From assembly GCA_946894095.1 (NCBI GenBank), contig OX335645.2, positions 18,003,001-18,067,000 of the forward strand: a stretch of 64,000 nt of DNA, written 5' to 3'. This DNA comes from Incurvaria masculella. Lineage: Eukaryota > Arthropoda > Insecta > Lepidoptera > Incurvariidae. The position numbers and the translations under genes were made by a program. The notes beneath the pieces are model-generated. The model was not told the DNA's origin and searched no databases. It saw only the letters and a list, made by a program, of their open reading frames with translations. Shown one piece after another: positions 45,163 through 56,480 of the stretch (the stretch's first letter is position 1; each line of letters opens with the position of its first letter).

Positions 45163-45767
45163 CTAAAAAAACTTTTAACAAAAAAGTAACCGACTTCAAA
45201 GAAAAAGCACTAAAAAGTAAAAAAAAATATTGCAATTTTTGTATACGATTATTTTATTTTTGAGTTTGGCGTCACCCGTGCAAACGCTGCGCCAGTTAAG
45301 AGAAACTTGGCTACCTTGGCTGACACCGACTCAAAAAATAAAATAATCGTATACAAAAATGGCAATATTTTTTTTACTTTTTAGTACTTTTTCTTTGAAG
45401 TTGGTTTCTTTTTTGTTAAAAGATTTTGTTATTTGTTTATTTTTAGTAAATCTGAAGTACACTTACTAATTTGTACACGTCCTTTCCAATAAAAAAAGAA
45501 TCACCGAAATCGGTTGGCGTTATATTGAGTTATTCGTCCATTTGTCGTGCACATCTTAATACAAATTTAAGACTTATATGATTTTCTCATGGATATCATC
45601 GTCAGAACTTAACCAAATTAAAATGGGACCACTTGGGAAGCACTAGCTTTCATTTAAAAAAATAATCATCAAAATCGGTTTACCCAGGCAAAAGTTATGA
45701 GGTAACAAACATAAAAAAAACACAGACGAATTGATAACTTCCTACTTTTTTGAAGTCGGTTAAAAAG
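45163..45767. mobile_element. Foldback TIR element, copy 2
   Basis: Same plan as 19193-19830: AACCGACTTCAAA ends, a left hairpin (arms with GTATACGATTATTTTATTTT) and a body with CGGTTGGCGTTATATTGAG and ATCGGTTTACCCAGG. The loop is unique sequence, without the telomere-type repeat. The left hairpin arms also differ in sequence between copies. Confidence 0.75.
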
Positions 45768-45896
45768 TAAGAACCAATCATCGATCCTATAGATCCCTTA
45801 TCCAAAAAATATTGAATGTACTCTCTGCAGACATATTTCCCCCAAAGTACAACGGGTACTTCAAACATGGAGGACACAGGAACATACAGGAAACAG

Positions 45897-46075
45897 GAAA
45901 TGGATACCTAATAGCTAATATCATTCCTACTGTCTTGATATTAGCCCAACACCGCATTCCCGAAGGAATTAGGTGCCCACTCAGGACCTTTCTATGAGCA
46001 CGCCTTTTTTGAAGTGTATTGAAAATACTAACAATGTTCCGATGGCCGCTTCGATCATACTTCCATTTGATGTGA
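45897..46075 (-). mobile_element. SINE 3' part, tRNA-family spelling
   Basis: On the minus strand: CGAAGCGGCCATCGGAACAT, then GGTCCTGAGTGGGCACCTAA and TTCCTTCGGGAATGCGGTG, GGGCTAATATCAAGACAGTA. The head is missing. Confidence 0.65.
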
Positions 46076-48994
46076 CAGTATTCATTTACCATTTAAATAA
46101 CTTTTAAGGGCAAAGTATAACTGACTGATATTAGAGTATGTGTGTGTTTGAGGACTGAGCTGAGTTCCTGAGCCTGAATTTCCTGACTTCCCCTGCCCGT
46201 TCATGACATCCGATCCCATTTTCACAGCCCGCGTCGCGGGCTCCTTTGTGGTATAGCACCGGAAGCTAGCCTTCCTGCAACCAGAAGATAATATTGTAGA
46301 TTGGGTCGCTTCCGTTGGTAAACGTTGAAAACGTAGAATTAGAAGTAGACGCCTGTAGAGTCTCCGACATTAATTTTGTTTCAGAATCTAACCCTTATAC
46401 AAAGGATCTCTAAACTAATGATTATTTATTGAAGAGATGATTATATCTTATTTCTGGTGTGTGACGTTTTTCTTTTTTTAAACACTAAGTTGAAGTGAGC
46501 ACGGTTTGCCCTATAGTTTTCTGACAGTACGACAAAGCTTGCTTCATTAATCTATAATCATAATAAATGAGCATATGTAACACAGATATGTAAAATTACA
46601 CATGAGTATTATAACTACAGAAGAGAAAAGCAAGGAGAGGTGGCATGTGGACGTTACACGGGTCGCCGCTGTATGGACGAATTGTCCATAAAGTCGTATT
46701 GGAGTCCGGCCGCGCATCTTATACCATAGAGCCTCTAGTCCCAGTTGTCGCTTTTATTGGCGCTTACGCAAACCGCTCGACTGGCGTTTTAAGATGTATG
46801 GAGAAATTGAAGAGCGCGCGTAGTCTAACATTTGCGAATTCGAGATTTATTTGACAGCTTACTCATGCTGTTATTATGTTAACGTTGCCGTTTACGCCGA
46901 CTCGCGTTTTCATACAAATTGGAAGTCTGAGTTTGACTTTGACAGCTTGAAGAAGTAAAACCACAGAATATCTAGTAAAATCTTGTATGGAATTCGACGT
47001 ATTTACGTAAATTCGAAGTTCCGTAAACGCCAATTTAGGTGAGAACTCGGACTGACCACTCAGTCCAAACATTGCCGCCACTAAATTTGCGTGTGGCATG
47101 CACGTTTAAGTAGGGTCGGTAGTTTTAGAAAATTTACAACATTGACATTTTCTCTTTTTGATTTTACTTTTTTAGCAACATCAATGCGAAATGACAGCGA
47201 CTTCATAGTTTACACAAGACACACAATGTTATTATTAATCTTTATGCATTATGCTCCCCCTGTAAATGAGATCCGAAGGCGCGCGGTGGCATCGGAGATG
47301 TGTCGCCGTACGAAGACGCACGTTGCCTTTATTGCCGCCATAACCGCGATCCGCGAAGGAGGCAGCGGCAACGTCGCGGCGTCGCGGCGAAGGAGCATGG
47401 CGTAGCGGCGCCGGAGGTGCTACGGCGTAGACGCGAGCCGCCTCCTAAATTATTGCGATGCGCTCGTTTTGCGACGTAAATACCCGTCAGATTATAAGTT
47501 CTGTCATATATCAAAACTTTTGAATTTAGAACGCTGGCCACAAAAACTATTGATTGTATTCAAATTTCGAATATTTGTTGAAGATAAAAAAATCCACTCA
47601 TTTCATTAATTTTTAATGTCCAGTAAACGCTTAAAGAAGACCGAGTGGCGGTTTTCGCATTGCACGGGTTCGGTTTTCTTCTGAACAATTTTAATATAAC
47701 CAAAACATTCGTTTATCGCTCTATCAAACGATAGCAAAAAAGATTCAAGCGTAGAAGACAGAAAAAGAAGTGGGCGCTTTCGCACTGTTTAGGACTCCAG
47801 CAGTAATAAATGCAGTGGAGGCATGAATTCAAGTTAATCTCAAGCGTAAGCTGAAACTGTTAGCCTATCAGATTGGGTTAAGCAGAACCGCAGTAAACAT
47901 TGTGATGTTGAAGACTTAGGGGTTCGAGCTTATCGAAGAAAAACAGGACATCGTTTAGATGCGCGTTTAATAGACCTGAGACTAAAATGGAACCGCGAAA
48001 CTTTTTATCGTAGGAGAGAGCTACAATATTCAAAATGATGAGGGGTATGCCCACAATAGTGAAGAAGTGAGCAGCCGCATACCGCGTGTCCAGCGCGTCC
48101 AAACATGTGACAGAATGGCCTGACTAGTTATTATGGGACAATTATTATTTTGTTTTCATTGTCATAGTGCAGTGCATATGAGCAGCTATTTGCAGCTATT
48201 TGCGGCCTAATAGCCACAAATACAAAAAGGGTGTAGCAATGTAATTAAAATACATTTGACATAATTTCAAACATTCAGAAGTAAATGTGTTCGCAAATTT
48301 AAATAAAGTTTTTTTTTCGAGCACGCGGGTTATGAAAGAGGAAAACCCTCCTCAAAATAAAGCAAGTATGTAATAAAAAAAAAATTAAATCATTTACGAT
48401 TTCGAAGTATAAAGTCAGGGATATTGTCAAAGCCAAAATATAAAATCTGTCCGAATTAGCCTCGGCGCCGCGGGCGTGGTTTGATAATCGAGGTAAAGAA
48501 ACACTGGGCACGGTTGTATTCCAATTGCAATTAATATGAATATCAATTACTTAATAATATTAAAAAAATATATATTTAGAACAATCCACTGCAACATTTT
48601 TGAGAAAAAAAAATCCAGAAATGGTAGTCTAACTATTATCGGAGTACAAAAATACCAACATTCTTCGTGATAATAGATTAACCAGGCTAATTGCGGTGTT
48701 TTGAACTTTGCACTAAAATACATAATATTCCGTCCAATCCTAAGTTGTACTGTTACGGAACTAAATGAAAGGTTCATGCTACCGAAACTAAATTTGACTA
48801 ATTAGACCTTATGATAGAGCAACTCGAAACTCAACCACCTGACTCCGCTATCTCTGTGTGTGACCCATGTCGAAAATTAATTAGTTGTAAAAGCAGAAAG
48901 TTGCTTCAAAATAATTGTAAACTATAACCGTGGCGCAAATAAACACATCATACGAACTAAAATATTGCAAAGTATAAAGTGGGTTCCTACGCTC
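46076..48994. other. Unassigned; GC-rich passage at about 47270-47450
   Basis: The passage has repeated GTCGCGGCG words and frames on both strands; I recognise no protein in it. A small palindrome (AGCCCGCG/CGCGGGCT) lies at about 46227. No other feature is supported in these 2.9 kb. Confidence 0.35.
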
Positions 48995-49507
48995 ACATTT
49001 CATGAGCCTTCCCGCTCCACAAACTTGGAAAGAAGATCATGCCCATATTTCTTGTGAGAGATCCAATTTTTTTCTCAAATTAGCTTTGATGACCGTTGGC
49101 ATTGTAAAATTGTGTTTGGTTTCTAAGTTATAAGGTCAGAGTTCGAATTTGTCGCACGTTTTATGCAATAACTTTAGAGGTGGATCTTAAAAAAAATGAG
49201 TCATCTGACATAGTTTGTTTCATGAAGATTTTTTTTGAGATTGAAGAAGAATTGGTTTTTGTTCGATATTTGACTACAGCGGTTTTGGTTTACTTTTAGG
49301 TATTAGTCGTTTTATAATATTTTTTTCGAAAATCTTACCACATCGAATACTATAGCATTGTCTGCTTGTGGACATGTTGCATCCTCCTCATATGCCTCCT
49401 CATGAGCCTGTATTTTTCTTTGAAACAGAGAAGGTCCCAGAGCGCAATAGCACGGTTTTGTACCGTGCCCGCGCATGAGTGAGTCCCGCCGGGAAGGGCC
49501 ACCTAAA
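48995..49507. mobile_element. TTAA-type MITE, copy C, degraded
   Basis: Same orientation and word order as copy B (GGAAAGAAGATCATGCCCAT, GTTGGCATTGTAAAATTG, GCACGGTTTTGTACCGTG) with GGGCCACCTAAA at the right end; both TTAA sites are mutated. It lacks the palindromic insert, giving the empty-site comparison. Confidence 0.72.
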
Positions 49508-49644
49508 TTCAGCGCGATACATGAGGTATCATAAATTTAAGTTTAGATAACGGCTAAGGTCTAAATTATTAATCCATACATATACTAATAATGCGCAAGT
49601 TACACTATCTGTTTGTTGAGTTTTCACGTCTGAGCCGCTAAACC

Positions 49645-49846
49645 GGAGCCATACCAGGACCTTTTATGAGCACGGCTAAACACTGAATTGGATAGATAAC
49701 ACAGGACAATTTTTCATCGCCGCTTCAACCATAGTTTCATCCGATGTGGTGGTACCAATTCGGGCGAGCTTAACCCTACCTAGTAGGGGGAGGGACTTAA
49801 AGTCTTGAATGGGTTCCGAACGATGGAACACCTCTCATTTGTAACC
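49645..49846 (-). mobile_element. SINE fragment, tRNA-family
   Basis: On the minus strand: ATGAGAGGTGTTCCATCG, GTTCGGAACCCATTC, then AGGGTTAAGCTCGCCCGAAT, GTTGAAGCGGCGATGAAAAA and a partial body to GGTCCTGGTATGGC. The head and the tail are missing. Confidence 0.68.
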
Positions 49847-50442
49847 TAATTCGAGGTTTGTAAGGTTAATAACGCCACACAGTCTAATAACATAATTAAA
49901 CTACTGAGCTGAGTGGGTGGTACTGGTATCCCGAAAATAAATGACCATGACCAGATAGGTCGCGTGCTTGGTTAATATTTGGTGCTACAAACTCTTAACG
50001 AGGTTGACATGAGTCAACAGCTGGATGCCCTGAGACCAACTATCGATGCTCGGAACCCAGAAATGGCATTCGTGATCTTGAACATGTATTCCTGGTTGAT
50101 GAAGCGGGTGAAAACGCCTCTTAACTTAGCCCACCTCTCCTCCGCAAAAACCTCTTGCTTCAATTGTTCAATGACCGATTACTATTAAGACCAAGATGAA
50201 TAATTTATCTTACTCATTGGGTTAGCTATGCATGCTTTTTTCCTGTTAATAATTTATTTAATTTCTTAATTATTTATTTAATCTTTATATTAACTTTGGG
50301 CTTCAATTATTAATTTGTTGAGCAATTCGTTTCACAAGCTAAAAATAACTTTTAAAAGGGGAAATAGACCTAAAAGTAGGTCTTTAACCTAACTTGGAAG
50401 CAAATGTTTGATAATTAATAAACTATGTTAAACTTTAATATT
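49847..50442. other. Unassigned
   Basis: No gene recognised. Confidence 0.35.
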
Positions 50443-50729
50443 TAGGGTTCCGTACCCAAAGGGTGAATACGGAACCCTATTACTATGCCTCCGCTGTCCG
50501 TCCGTTCGTCCATCCGTGCGTCCGTCACAGGGACAGTAATAGGTAGACAGCTGAATTTTTCACAGAGTGTGTATTTATTTTGCCGCTAAACAACAAATAG
50601 GTAAAATAAAAAATAAAAAAAAATTAAAGGGGGGTCCCATACAAAAAACGTGATTATTTTGTGTTAAGTCTTGTACGATGGTACGGAACCCTTCGTGTGC
50701 AAGTCCGACTCGCACTTGGCCGGTTTTTA
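50443..50729 (+). repeat. GGTTCCGTA...CTTGGCCGG repeat, copy 1
   Basis: Starts TAGGGTTCCGTACCC, has (CCGTCCGT)n-like words, GTGTGTATTTATTTTGCCGC, and ends CGAGTCGG-type CCGACTCGCACTTGGCCGG. Shared with 58957-59280 and 55296-55382 in opposite orientation. A near-palindromic GGGTTCCGTA...TACGGAACCC lies at the left. I cannot assign a class. Confidence 0.7.
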
Positions 50730-50833
50730 GAATTTTTTTAAATTGACAATTTAGTCATGGAAGTTGGTAACTCAAGAGAAAATAATATTTAAATGAAGGA
50801 CTCGTTGTGGCAATAACAATATTTCTTGGATCA

Positions 50834-50868
50834 CAAGGTAGAGAAGTTATTAAAACTTCTCTACCTTG
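50834..50868. repeat. Inverted repeat, 14-15 bp arms
   Basis: CAAGGTAGAGAAGTT and its mirror ACTTCTCTACCTTG around a short A-rich loop. Confidence 0.8.
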
Positions 50869-51394
50869 TAGAGTAGTACCTTGTAGTAAGTATTTTTTGT
50901 GCAGTACGATCATTTATTTCAATTGCCTAAAAGTTAGGTTCTATTCTTACAAACTGAGTAAACATTTCGGTTGGATAATCCCTATTAAAACAAGTCAAAT
51001 GCAAAATCGTTCAAATTGTAGAACGTAACTCTAAAGTAGTAAGTGAAATAATAGACAGAAAGATAGAATACTGGAAGAAATAAAGTTATTCGAAATTTTT
51101 ATTAAATTTCCTAATGTGAACAGGGCAGTCGTGTGAGGAAGCAAATATTTTGTAATTTTGATACAGAACTTTAAAATTCACAGCTCCAATTACTTGAATT
51201 TCATTTCGTTATGATCCCAACCATAATGATCAATGTAGTAGATATCTTTAGTTTCTCTTCTTATCACATTCTTCATAACCAGCATAACCGTGAATACCTT
51301 CATATAACAGTATCTGAATGGCATATGCATGTTTATTGAATTGAATGCATTTGTAGGTTTTTTCGTTTATTTAGAATGCAGAAAAGTCATAAAA
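50869..51394. other. Unassigned
   Basis: AT-rich, no feature seen. Confidence 0.35.
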
Positions 51395-51470
51395 AAATCG
51401 TTGTGATTTGAACTCACGTCATCCATGCCACGAATAAAACATTCTAACAATTTATCCACTTAGCCACACG
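51395..51470 (-). ncRNA. tRNA-like sequence followed by T-run
   Basis: On the minus strand: GTGGCTAAGTGG resembles box A, GAGTTCAAATCAC box B, with CGATTTTTTTA just after, like a Pol III terminator. The acceptor arms do not pair, so it is a relic or SINE head, not a working tRNA. Confidence 0.35.
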
Positions 51471-51788
51471 TGGCGGAAGCGGAAATTAGAAGTCATATAG
51501 AATGTGAGCCGATCAGTATTTTATATTCGTTGCGAGTCATGAGCGTCGGGGGCGCTGCTATCAGCTAGATCAAAGTCATTCGGTGATAACACCCCCTTAA
51601 CATAGGCTCTCTAAATAACCCGCAAGGTTTATTTATTCTCAATAAATAAATAAATAGTTCGTAAATATATTTACATGCCTACTTCTACTGCATTATTTAT
51701 TTGATAAATTAGTGACAATCGAGCAAGAAAGGACGGATGTAGTGACTGAAACTCGCACGTATATCGGCAGCGCATTTTTTAAACCTGG

Positions 51789-51848
51789 GTGTCGTGCGCT
51801 ATAGCCCCTATTCGGTGTCCGTAGCTAGACGTCACTGCGACCTGAAAA
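51789..51848 (+). repeat. Short shared block, copy 2
   Basis: See 34927-34990: GTGTCGTG, AGCCCC, GTCCGTAGCTAGACGTCACT, GCGACCTGA. Confidence 0.5.
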
Positions 51849-51944
51849 GATCCGTAGAGTTTGTTATTCTCGCGACTAAACCTGCAAACATCTGCTTTGG
51901 ACAAATTCATGTTATGTTTATTTAGTTTGCAAATACTGTAGACA

Positions 51945-52437
51945 AGTGTAGGACACGGATGTAGTATCCGTCGTCGTCTCTTCGGCTAATGAGACCAGCC
52001 CACTGCGACTTGAGCTTAGCCACCCGGTGTCCAATAGCGACTATTTTAGTTAGTCGTCGGATTGCCTCGTTACGTACCATATCTCGTAGCGATATTCCCA
52101 GCATGGCTGGTTCCATTGCTGGCTGGGCAAATTTCAACCTTTGGCAACGGCGACTGTCAGAGTCTACGTTTCACATCCGTACGTCATAACCGGAAGGACG
52201 CATTGGTCATATATTCGGGTCTTTAAATTTTGCGGAAGGTCAGACCTCAGCGCATATTAAAGCTTTTCGAAGGCAGCCCAACCCAGTTGAATTCGTCTGC
52301 CGACCTCCTTAGTCCGTCTACCAAGCCGCAGAATTTGATCAAGATATACGTACTCTTCAACCTGTTCGATCACTTCTCCGTTGATAACGATCTGTCCTCC
52401 CGCCATAACCTCGGCTGTCGTGGACAGGAAAACGGAG
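51945..52437 (-). mobile_element. RTE-type LINE, inverted 5' segment
   Basis: Minus-strand frames give IVINGEVIEQVEEYVYLDQI and RRIQLGWAAFEKL (52410 to 52257), then, in another frame, MEPAMLGISLRDMVRNEAIR and AKLKSQWAGLISRRDDD (52110 to 51960). This order matches the C-terminal third of RTE reverse transcriptases. It stops where the plus-strand end segment would continue the protein. Frameshifted and inactive. Confidence 0.8.
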
Positions 52438-52585
52438 TGTGGAAGGACCACCCCCCAGGTGTGACGACGACATCAAATGCATCGGCGGTAAGCAGTGGGT
52501 CCGTACTTCTGAGGGCCGAAAGGACTGGAGGAAACATGGAGAGGCGTATGTCCAGCAGTGGATAGTTTCTGAAGGATAATTTAAT
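52438..52585 (+). mobile_element. RTE-type LINE, 3' segment
   Basis: The plus frame reads PPPRCDDDIKCIGGKQW, RTSEGRKDWRKHGEAYVQQW and a stop at about 52577. It abuts the inverted segment head to head. No (TGAC)n tail is visible, unlike 30912-31072. Confidence 0.78.
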
Positions 52586-54089
52586 TTCTCTTGTTTAGAT
52601 ATAATTTCTGATGGTAGTCAGTCCCTGACGATTCGACCCACAACGAATGACTAATGCTCGTTGCACTCTATTTCGTCCTGTGGATTTCTTACGTGTTCAT
52701 ACCTGCCGTTGGCATTCGAGATCATCAGGAGTAAGCGCATTCTTAAGTGAGCTGACTGGCAGGCACTACGTCAGTGTATGTTTTGACTAATAAGTGTCTA
52801 CACTCCCGTTATTCCTCGTTGGTGGCCCACGAGAGCTCGTGTCAATATATCGCGAACGGAGGCAGCCTGAAGGATTCCAATGCACTCCCGGCGTGCAGTA
52901 TTTTGCTCGCGTGCAATATTTCAGCAGCGGACAGGTCAATAGGTTGTGGAATGACGTCACGTACGAGGGCGGCACCCGTTTGTTATGCGCGCACTGGGTC
53001 CGCTCCGCTCTCGTACAGTCCCCCCGCGACACACGAACTATGTATGTTCCTAAATGCTAATGTTTTGTTTGTATTGAGTGTACTGACAAATCGGATATGG
53101 TGGTTTGGAAATGAGGTAAACTCAAGAATAAGGATCATTTTCAATTTTGAATGTTTCCCTCCATTAGACCCTTCCCGTCTCCGCTCTAGTCAATTCACTT
53201 TTGGACATGCACCCGAGCAGAACCCGGTAATATATGTTCAGTTATCTTCGCGAACGTGCGCACGGCAACTCACAACATATATGTCTCAATCGATTTCATA
53301 GTTTAGTTCCTATTGCGTTAACAATAATCCAATTGCAACGAAACCTTGGACACAACAGGATCCATGAATAATATTCGTAAACTTGAAATTATTTTAGAAA
53401 AACTTATTTGCATCACAAATAAGCCTTCTTATGCTCCGACCATTAGCTATCTGGTTAAGAAATATAATCTGGCTTAAGAAATATCAGGGAATAGAAATAT
53501 CAGCGTGCTTAATAAACCTTAAATATTCAAAATTCTTAATTGGAACGTCTGCAAGTTATATCATAGGCTGCAGTAGACAGTTTTCATATAATTAATTTCA
53601 TTTTATAACCAAATTGGAAAAATAACCACGTAAATAAACTGCTACTCTTGATTTATTGCAAATCGTAAGTAGAAACAGAGCACTAACGATGTTTTCTCTC
53701 CATCGATCATCTCTTGGCCGACAGAAGCGAGCTCAACTGTAAAATATAGTGAAAATTATACAAATGATCTCGGATATTAGGGAAATATTTCAGTTTAAAG
53801 CGTTTACCTTATCTGCAATGTGCGATGTGTGTGTAACCACCTGGAAACACCTAGTCCGACCAAACCTCCAAGGGCACGTTTCTAAACGCTTTGCGTGTTT
53901 AAATTTAAAACTGGTAAAAAAATATAAAACTATGAGCGTTGCCTCGGTATCTCTGTTCTAGTATAGTATTCGTTATGAAAGTATTTTGTGAAATATTGAA
54001 GTTACGAAGCTTTGCGACGCAGAACATTTTTGAATGTATGGACATGAATGGCTAAAACCAAACTTTCCGTGAGATATCAGCCTAACTTA
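52586..54089. other. Unassigned; long frame of doubtful meaning
   Basis: A 175-codon plus frame (52774-53301) overlaps other open frames and has no recognised motif, so I do not call it a gene. GC-rich DNA near 52950 contains TGACGTCA. Confidence 0.35.
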
Positions 54090-54378
54090 CCAGGACCTTC
54101 CTTATATTGCTCGACTACATTGAACTGGATGGAAAACACGAATTGCCGCTTCGACCATTGTCCATTCAATGGGATGGTATTAACCGGGGCATGATTAACC
54201 CTACCACCTAGTAAGGACGGGGACCTAGAGTCTACACACCTACAGGGAACCACGGCCAGCCTTAACGGTTGATAATGGTCACCCCTCCAGAACCCAACCG
54301 CGCTCAGAGGTGCTTCACCCAGCTTATCGAATACGGCGTAGGCGCAAGGCGTCACGCCACTGGGCTACCGACGCTGAC
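54090..54378 (-). mobile_element. SINE, 5S-head type b
   Basis: On the minus strand: GTCAGCGTCGGTAGCCCAGT, ATTCGATAAGCTGGGTGAAG, GGTTGGGTTCTGGAGGGGTG, then the body (CTAGGTGGTAGGGTTAATC, GTGTTTTCCATCCAGTTC) to GGAAGGTCCTGGTA. The tail is missing. Its head agrees with 18237-18600, confirming a separate head type. Confidence 0.78.
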
Positions 54379-55295
54379 AAATTTGATCATGTTGGGAAGC
54401 CCACCCATTTTATCCCCACTGTGTACACACGCTCACTCGCCGTCGTCACCGTCGCCCCGCACCAATGGCGACAGTTCACCCACCGTCAGCCTAACATGCT
54501 ATTATCGATTTAGTATTTATACATGCATGGACACCGAAACGGCGGGACCGGTTTTGATGAAATTTAGAGGCAATCTTCAGATTAGCACAGAGGATGACCC
54601 TGCGAAGTTTGGTTGCGATCGGATCAACAGATTGTTTTGTTATTCGCGAGCAAATCAAACGGCAGGACGAGAACGTAACTAATTTCTCTCAGTCCCGTCA
54701 AATAATACTTAAATTCGAACTGTCATCCCATACTTCAGCAGCGTGTAACACTATGGGATGATAGAATGGATTGCGTTGTTCTGTTGCGTATGTGGGTTTT
54801 AAAATTCATAACATTGCCGCCCCCAAATGTCACCTGGCTATATAATTAGTGATTGCCTTGCGAAGCCGAGGCGGTTCGCTAGGTTGCTCACGTTCAAATA
54901 ATGAGAATAGCCGCCAGTAGGTGTAGCTGCGACAAGATGCAGACAGGTTCGTGAAACAGGTCCCAGCAGCGGTTATCGCGTGTTCCGGCGTAATAAATCC
55001 CTACTCGCGTTGACGCTTGTCTTGCCTGATTCAACGCTCCGATTTATAGCTTGTCACCAACCCGCACACCTGTCACCTTCCAGTTATGTACGGGCTTCGT
55101 AATACCTGCGTAATATTACACAAATTGTCTGAATAAAAAAAAACCTCATCATGGGTTACATTTCCGACTTCCACTTGGTTCCAGAGTTCCAAACTTAAAT
55201 AAACAGAACATGAAGCAAAAACATTGTTTCATCTAATTTTAAGATTAGCAACTTTAAAACAAACAACCGAAGCAAATATTCGTACGTGCCATATT
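54379..55295. other. Unassigned
   Basis: An inverted word pair (CATCCCATA at about 54725, TATGGGATG at about 54751) is present. No gene recognised. Confidence 0.35.
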
Positions 55296-55382
55296 AAGAT
55301 ACAGATACAGCCCTGTGACAGACGGACGGACAGCGGAGGCTTATTAATATGGTTCCGTTGAAACCCTTTGGATACGGAAAAA
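55296..55382 (-). repeat. GGTTCCGTA repeat, fragment
   Basis: AGATACAGCCCTGTGACAG, ACGGACGGACAGCGGAGGC and ATGGTTCCGTTG match 58957-59280. Confidence 0.65.
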
Positions 55383-56149
55383 TGTTGGTTTCCCCTCTTA
55401 CTTACTGGGTGATCCTACCAACCCGTCCGGTTTTAATGATCAAATCGGAGAAAAAAAAACACGGCGAGTCCGTTCCATCCAGGGACTGCCTGACAGGGCA
55501 CCTAGTTCTCTAGCTATGTAAGAATACAGGATGAAATAGATCCTATTCACTTGGAAATGGTCGCTTCGAGTCCTCAAGATAACCTTGGCTGACTATTGAT
55601 GAGACGCAGGCTAAGCGCCGAGCTGCGAGCGAGGGAGATCCATCATCGCGGACGTGTCGGCTGTCCGCGCGGTTAACTCGGCGAAACTCGTTCGTCTAGA
55701 AGGTGAGGGTAAGAATGGGCAAGTACATCGATATCGATCTTAATTTATGAATATTTTCTAGTTATTTATAATACTTCTGTCTGTTATATCATAATTGACG
55801 ATTAATATTATACATATATAAATAATTGATTTTAAAAGCATAACTAAATACATTCGCTTGGAATATGAGCCAAGGTTCGTCAAGACTGTAGGTGCGTATG
55901 CAACTTCAACGTGGTTGACTCTTGGCCTCCACGGACTTTCTTGTCCTAGGAGCACCTCCGTCGTCGCGTCACACACAGGTGCTGTGAGAGGGCGTGTGTG
56001 TGTGTGTACGCTGTGTCAACAACTCCGTGAATACCCAAAGAGTTATATGATCATTTTGTTTATGGAAAAACGGTATGTGCTGAGGGACCAAATTTCTCAG
56101 CTACAGTATTCTATCACTGGCCTTATCTGTGATTTGTAAGGAAGTAGTT
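55383..56149. other. Unassigned; (GT)n run
   Basis: A (GT)n run lies at about 55993-56008. At 55395-55510 words such as CTTACTTACTGGGTG and GGGCACCTAGTTCTCTAG recall the SINE body but are too mutated to call. Confidence 0.35.
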
Positions 56150-56480
56150 GTGCCTTGGCGGATAAGAACAGCATTGCATCTTGCGAACGTTAAAGGTTCA
56201 CCTGGCTCCAGATGGCTACTTTTTCGAGAACATTATCCAACGTTTTATCCACAGAACGTTGCGCCTCGCTGGTGTATGTATCTCTGTTCCTCAAGTCCCG
56301 CACATACCCTCCATGCTCCGTGGTGTCATCAGCATAATCGTGACTAATACCTTGTGACAGTAAATCGTAATAGTGTTAGTTGCGGAACACCAGCCCTAAT
56401 CGGAAAGTCTTCCGAATTCACACCACCAACGGAACGGACAAGGAACGATCCGACAGGAAGCTGGATGGATATTTCGAGCA
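56150..56480 (-). mobile_element. LINE reverse transcriptase relic (motif B to thumb)
   Basis: Minus-strand reading gives FPIRAGVPQ (motif B; about 56420-56400), then YADDTTEHGGY (catalytic box C; about 56340) and NVLEKVAIWSQVNL with a stop, all in LINE order. Spacing between B and C is shorter than normal, so part is deleted. Different in sequence from the FADD elements at 1 and 5720. Confidence 0.62.

Noticed and set aside
52774..53301. 175-codon plus-strand gene
   Set aside because: Overlaps open frames in other phases, shows no domain or repeat pattern, and has no gene context.
55395..55510. Further SINE copy
   Set aside because: Only a few short words match the shared body; too mutated to assign type or ends.
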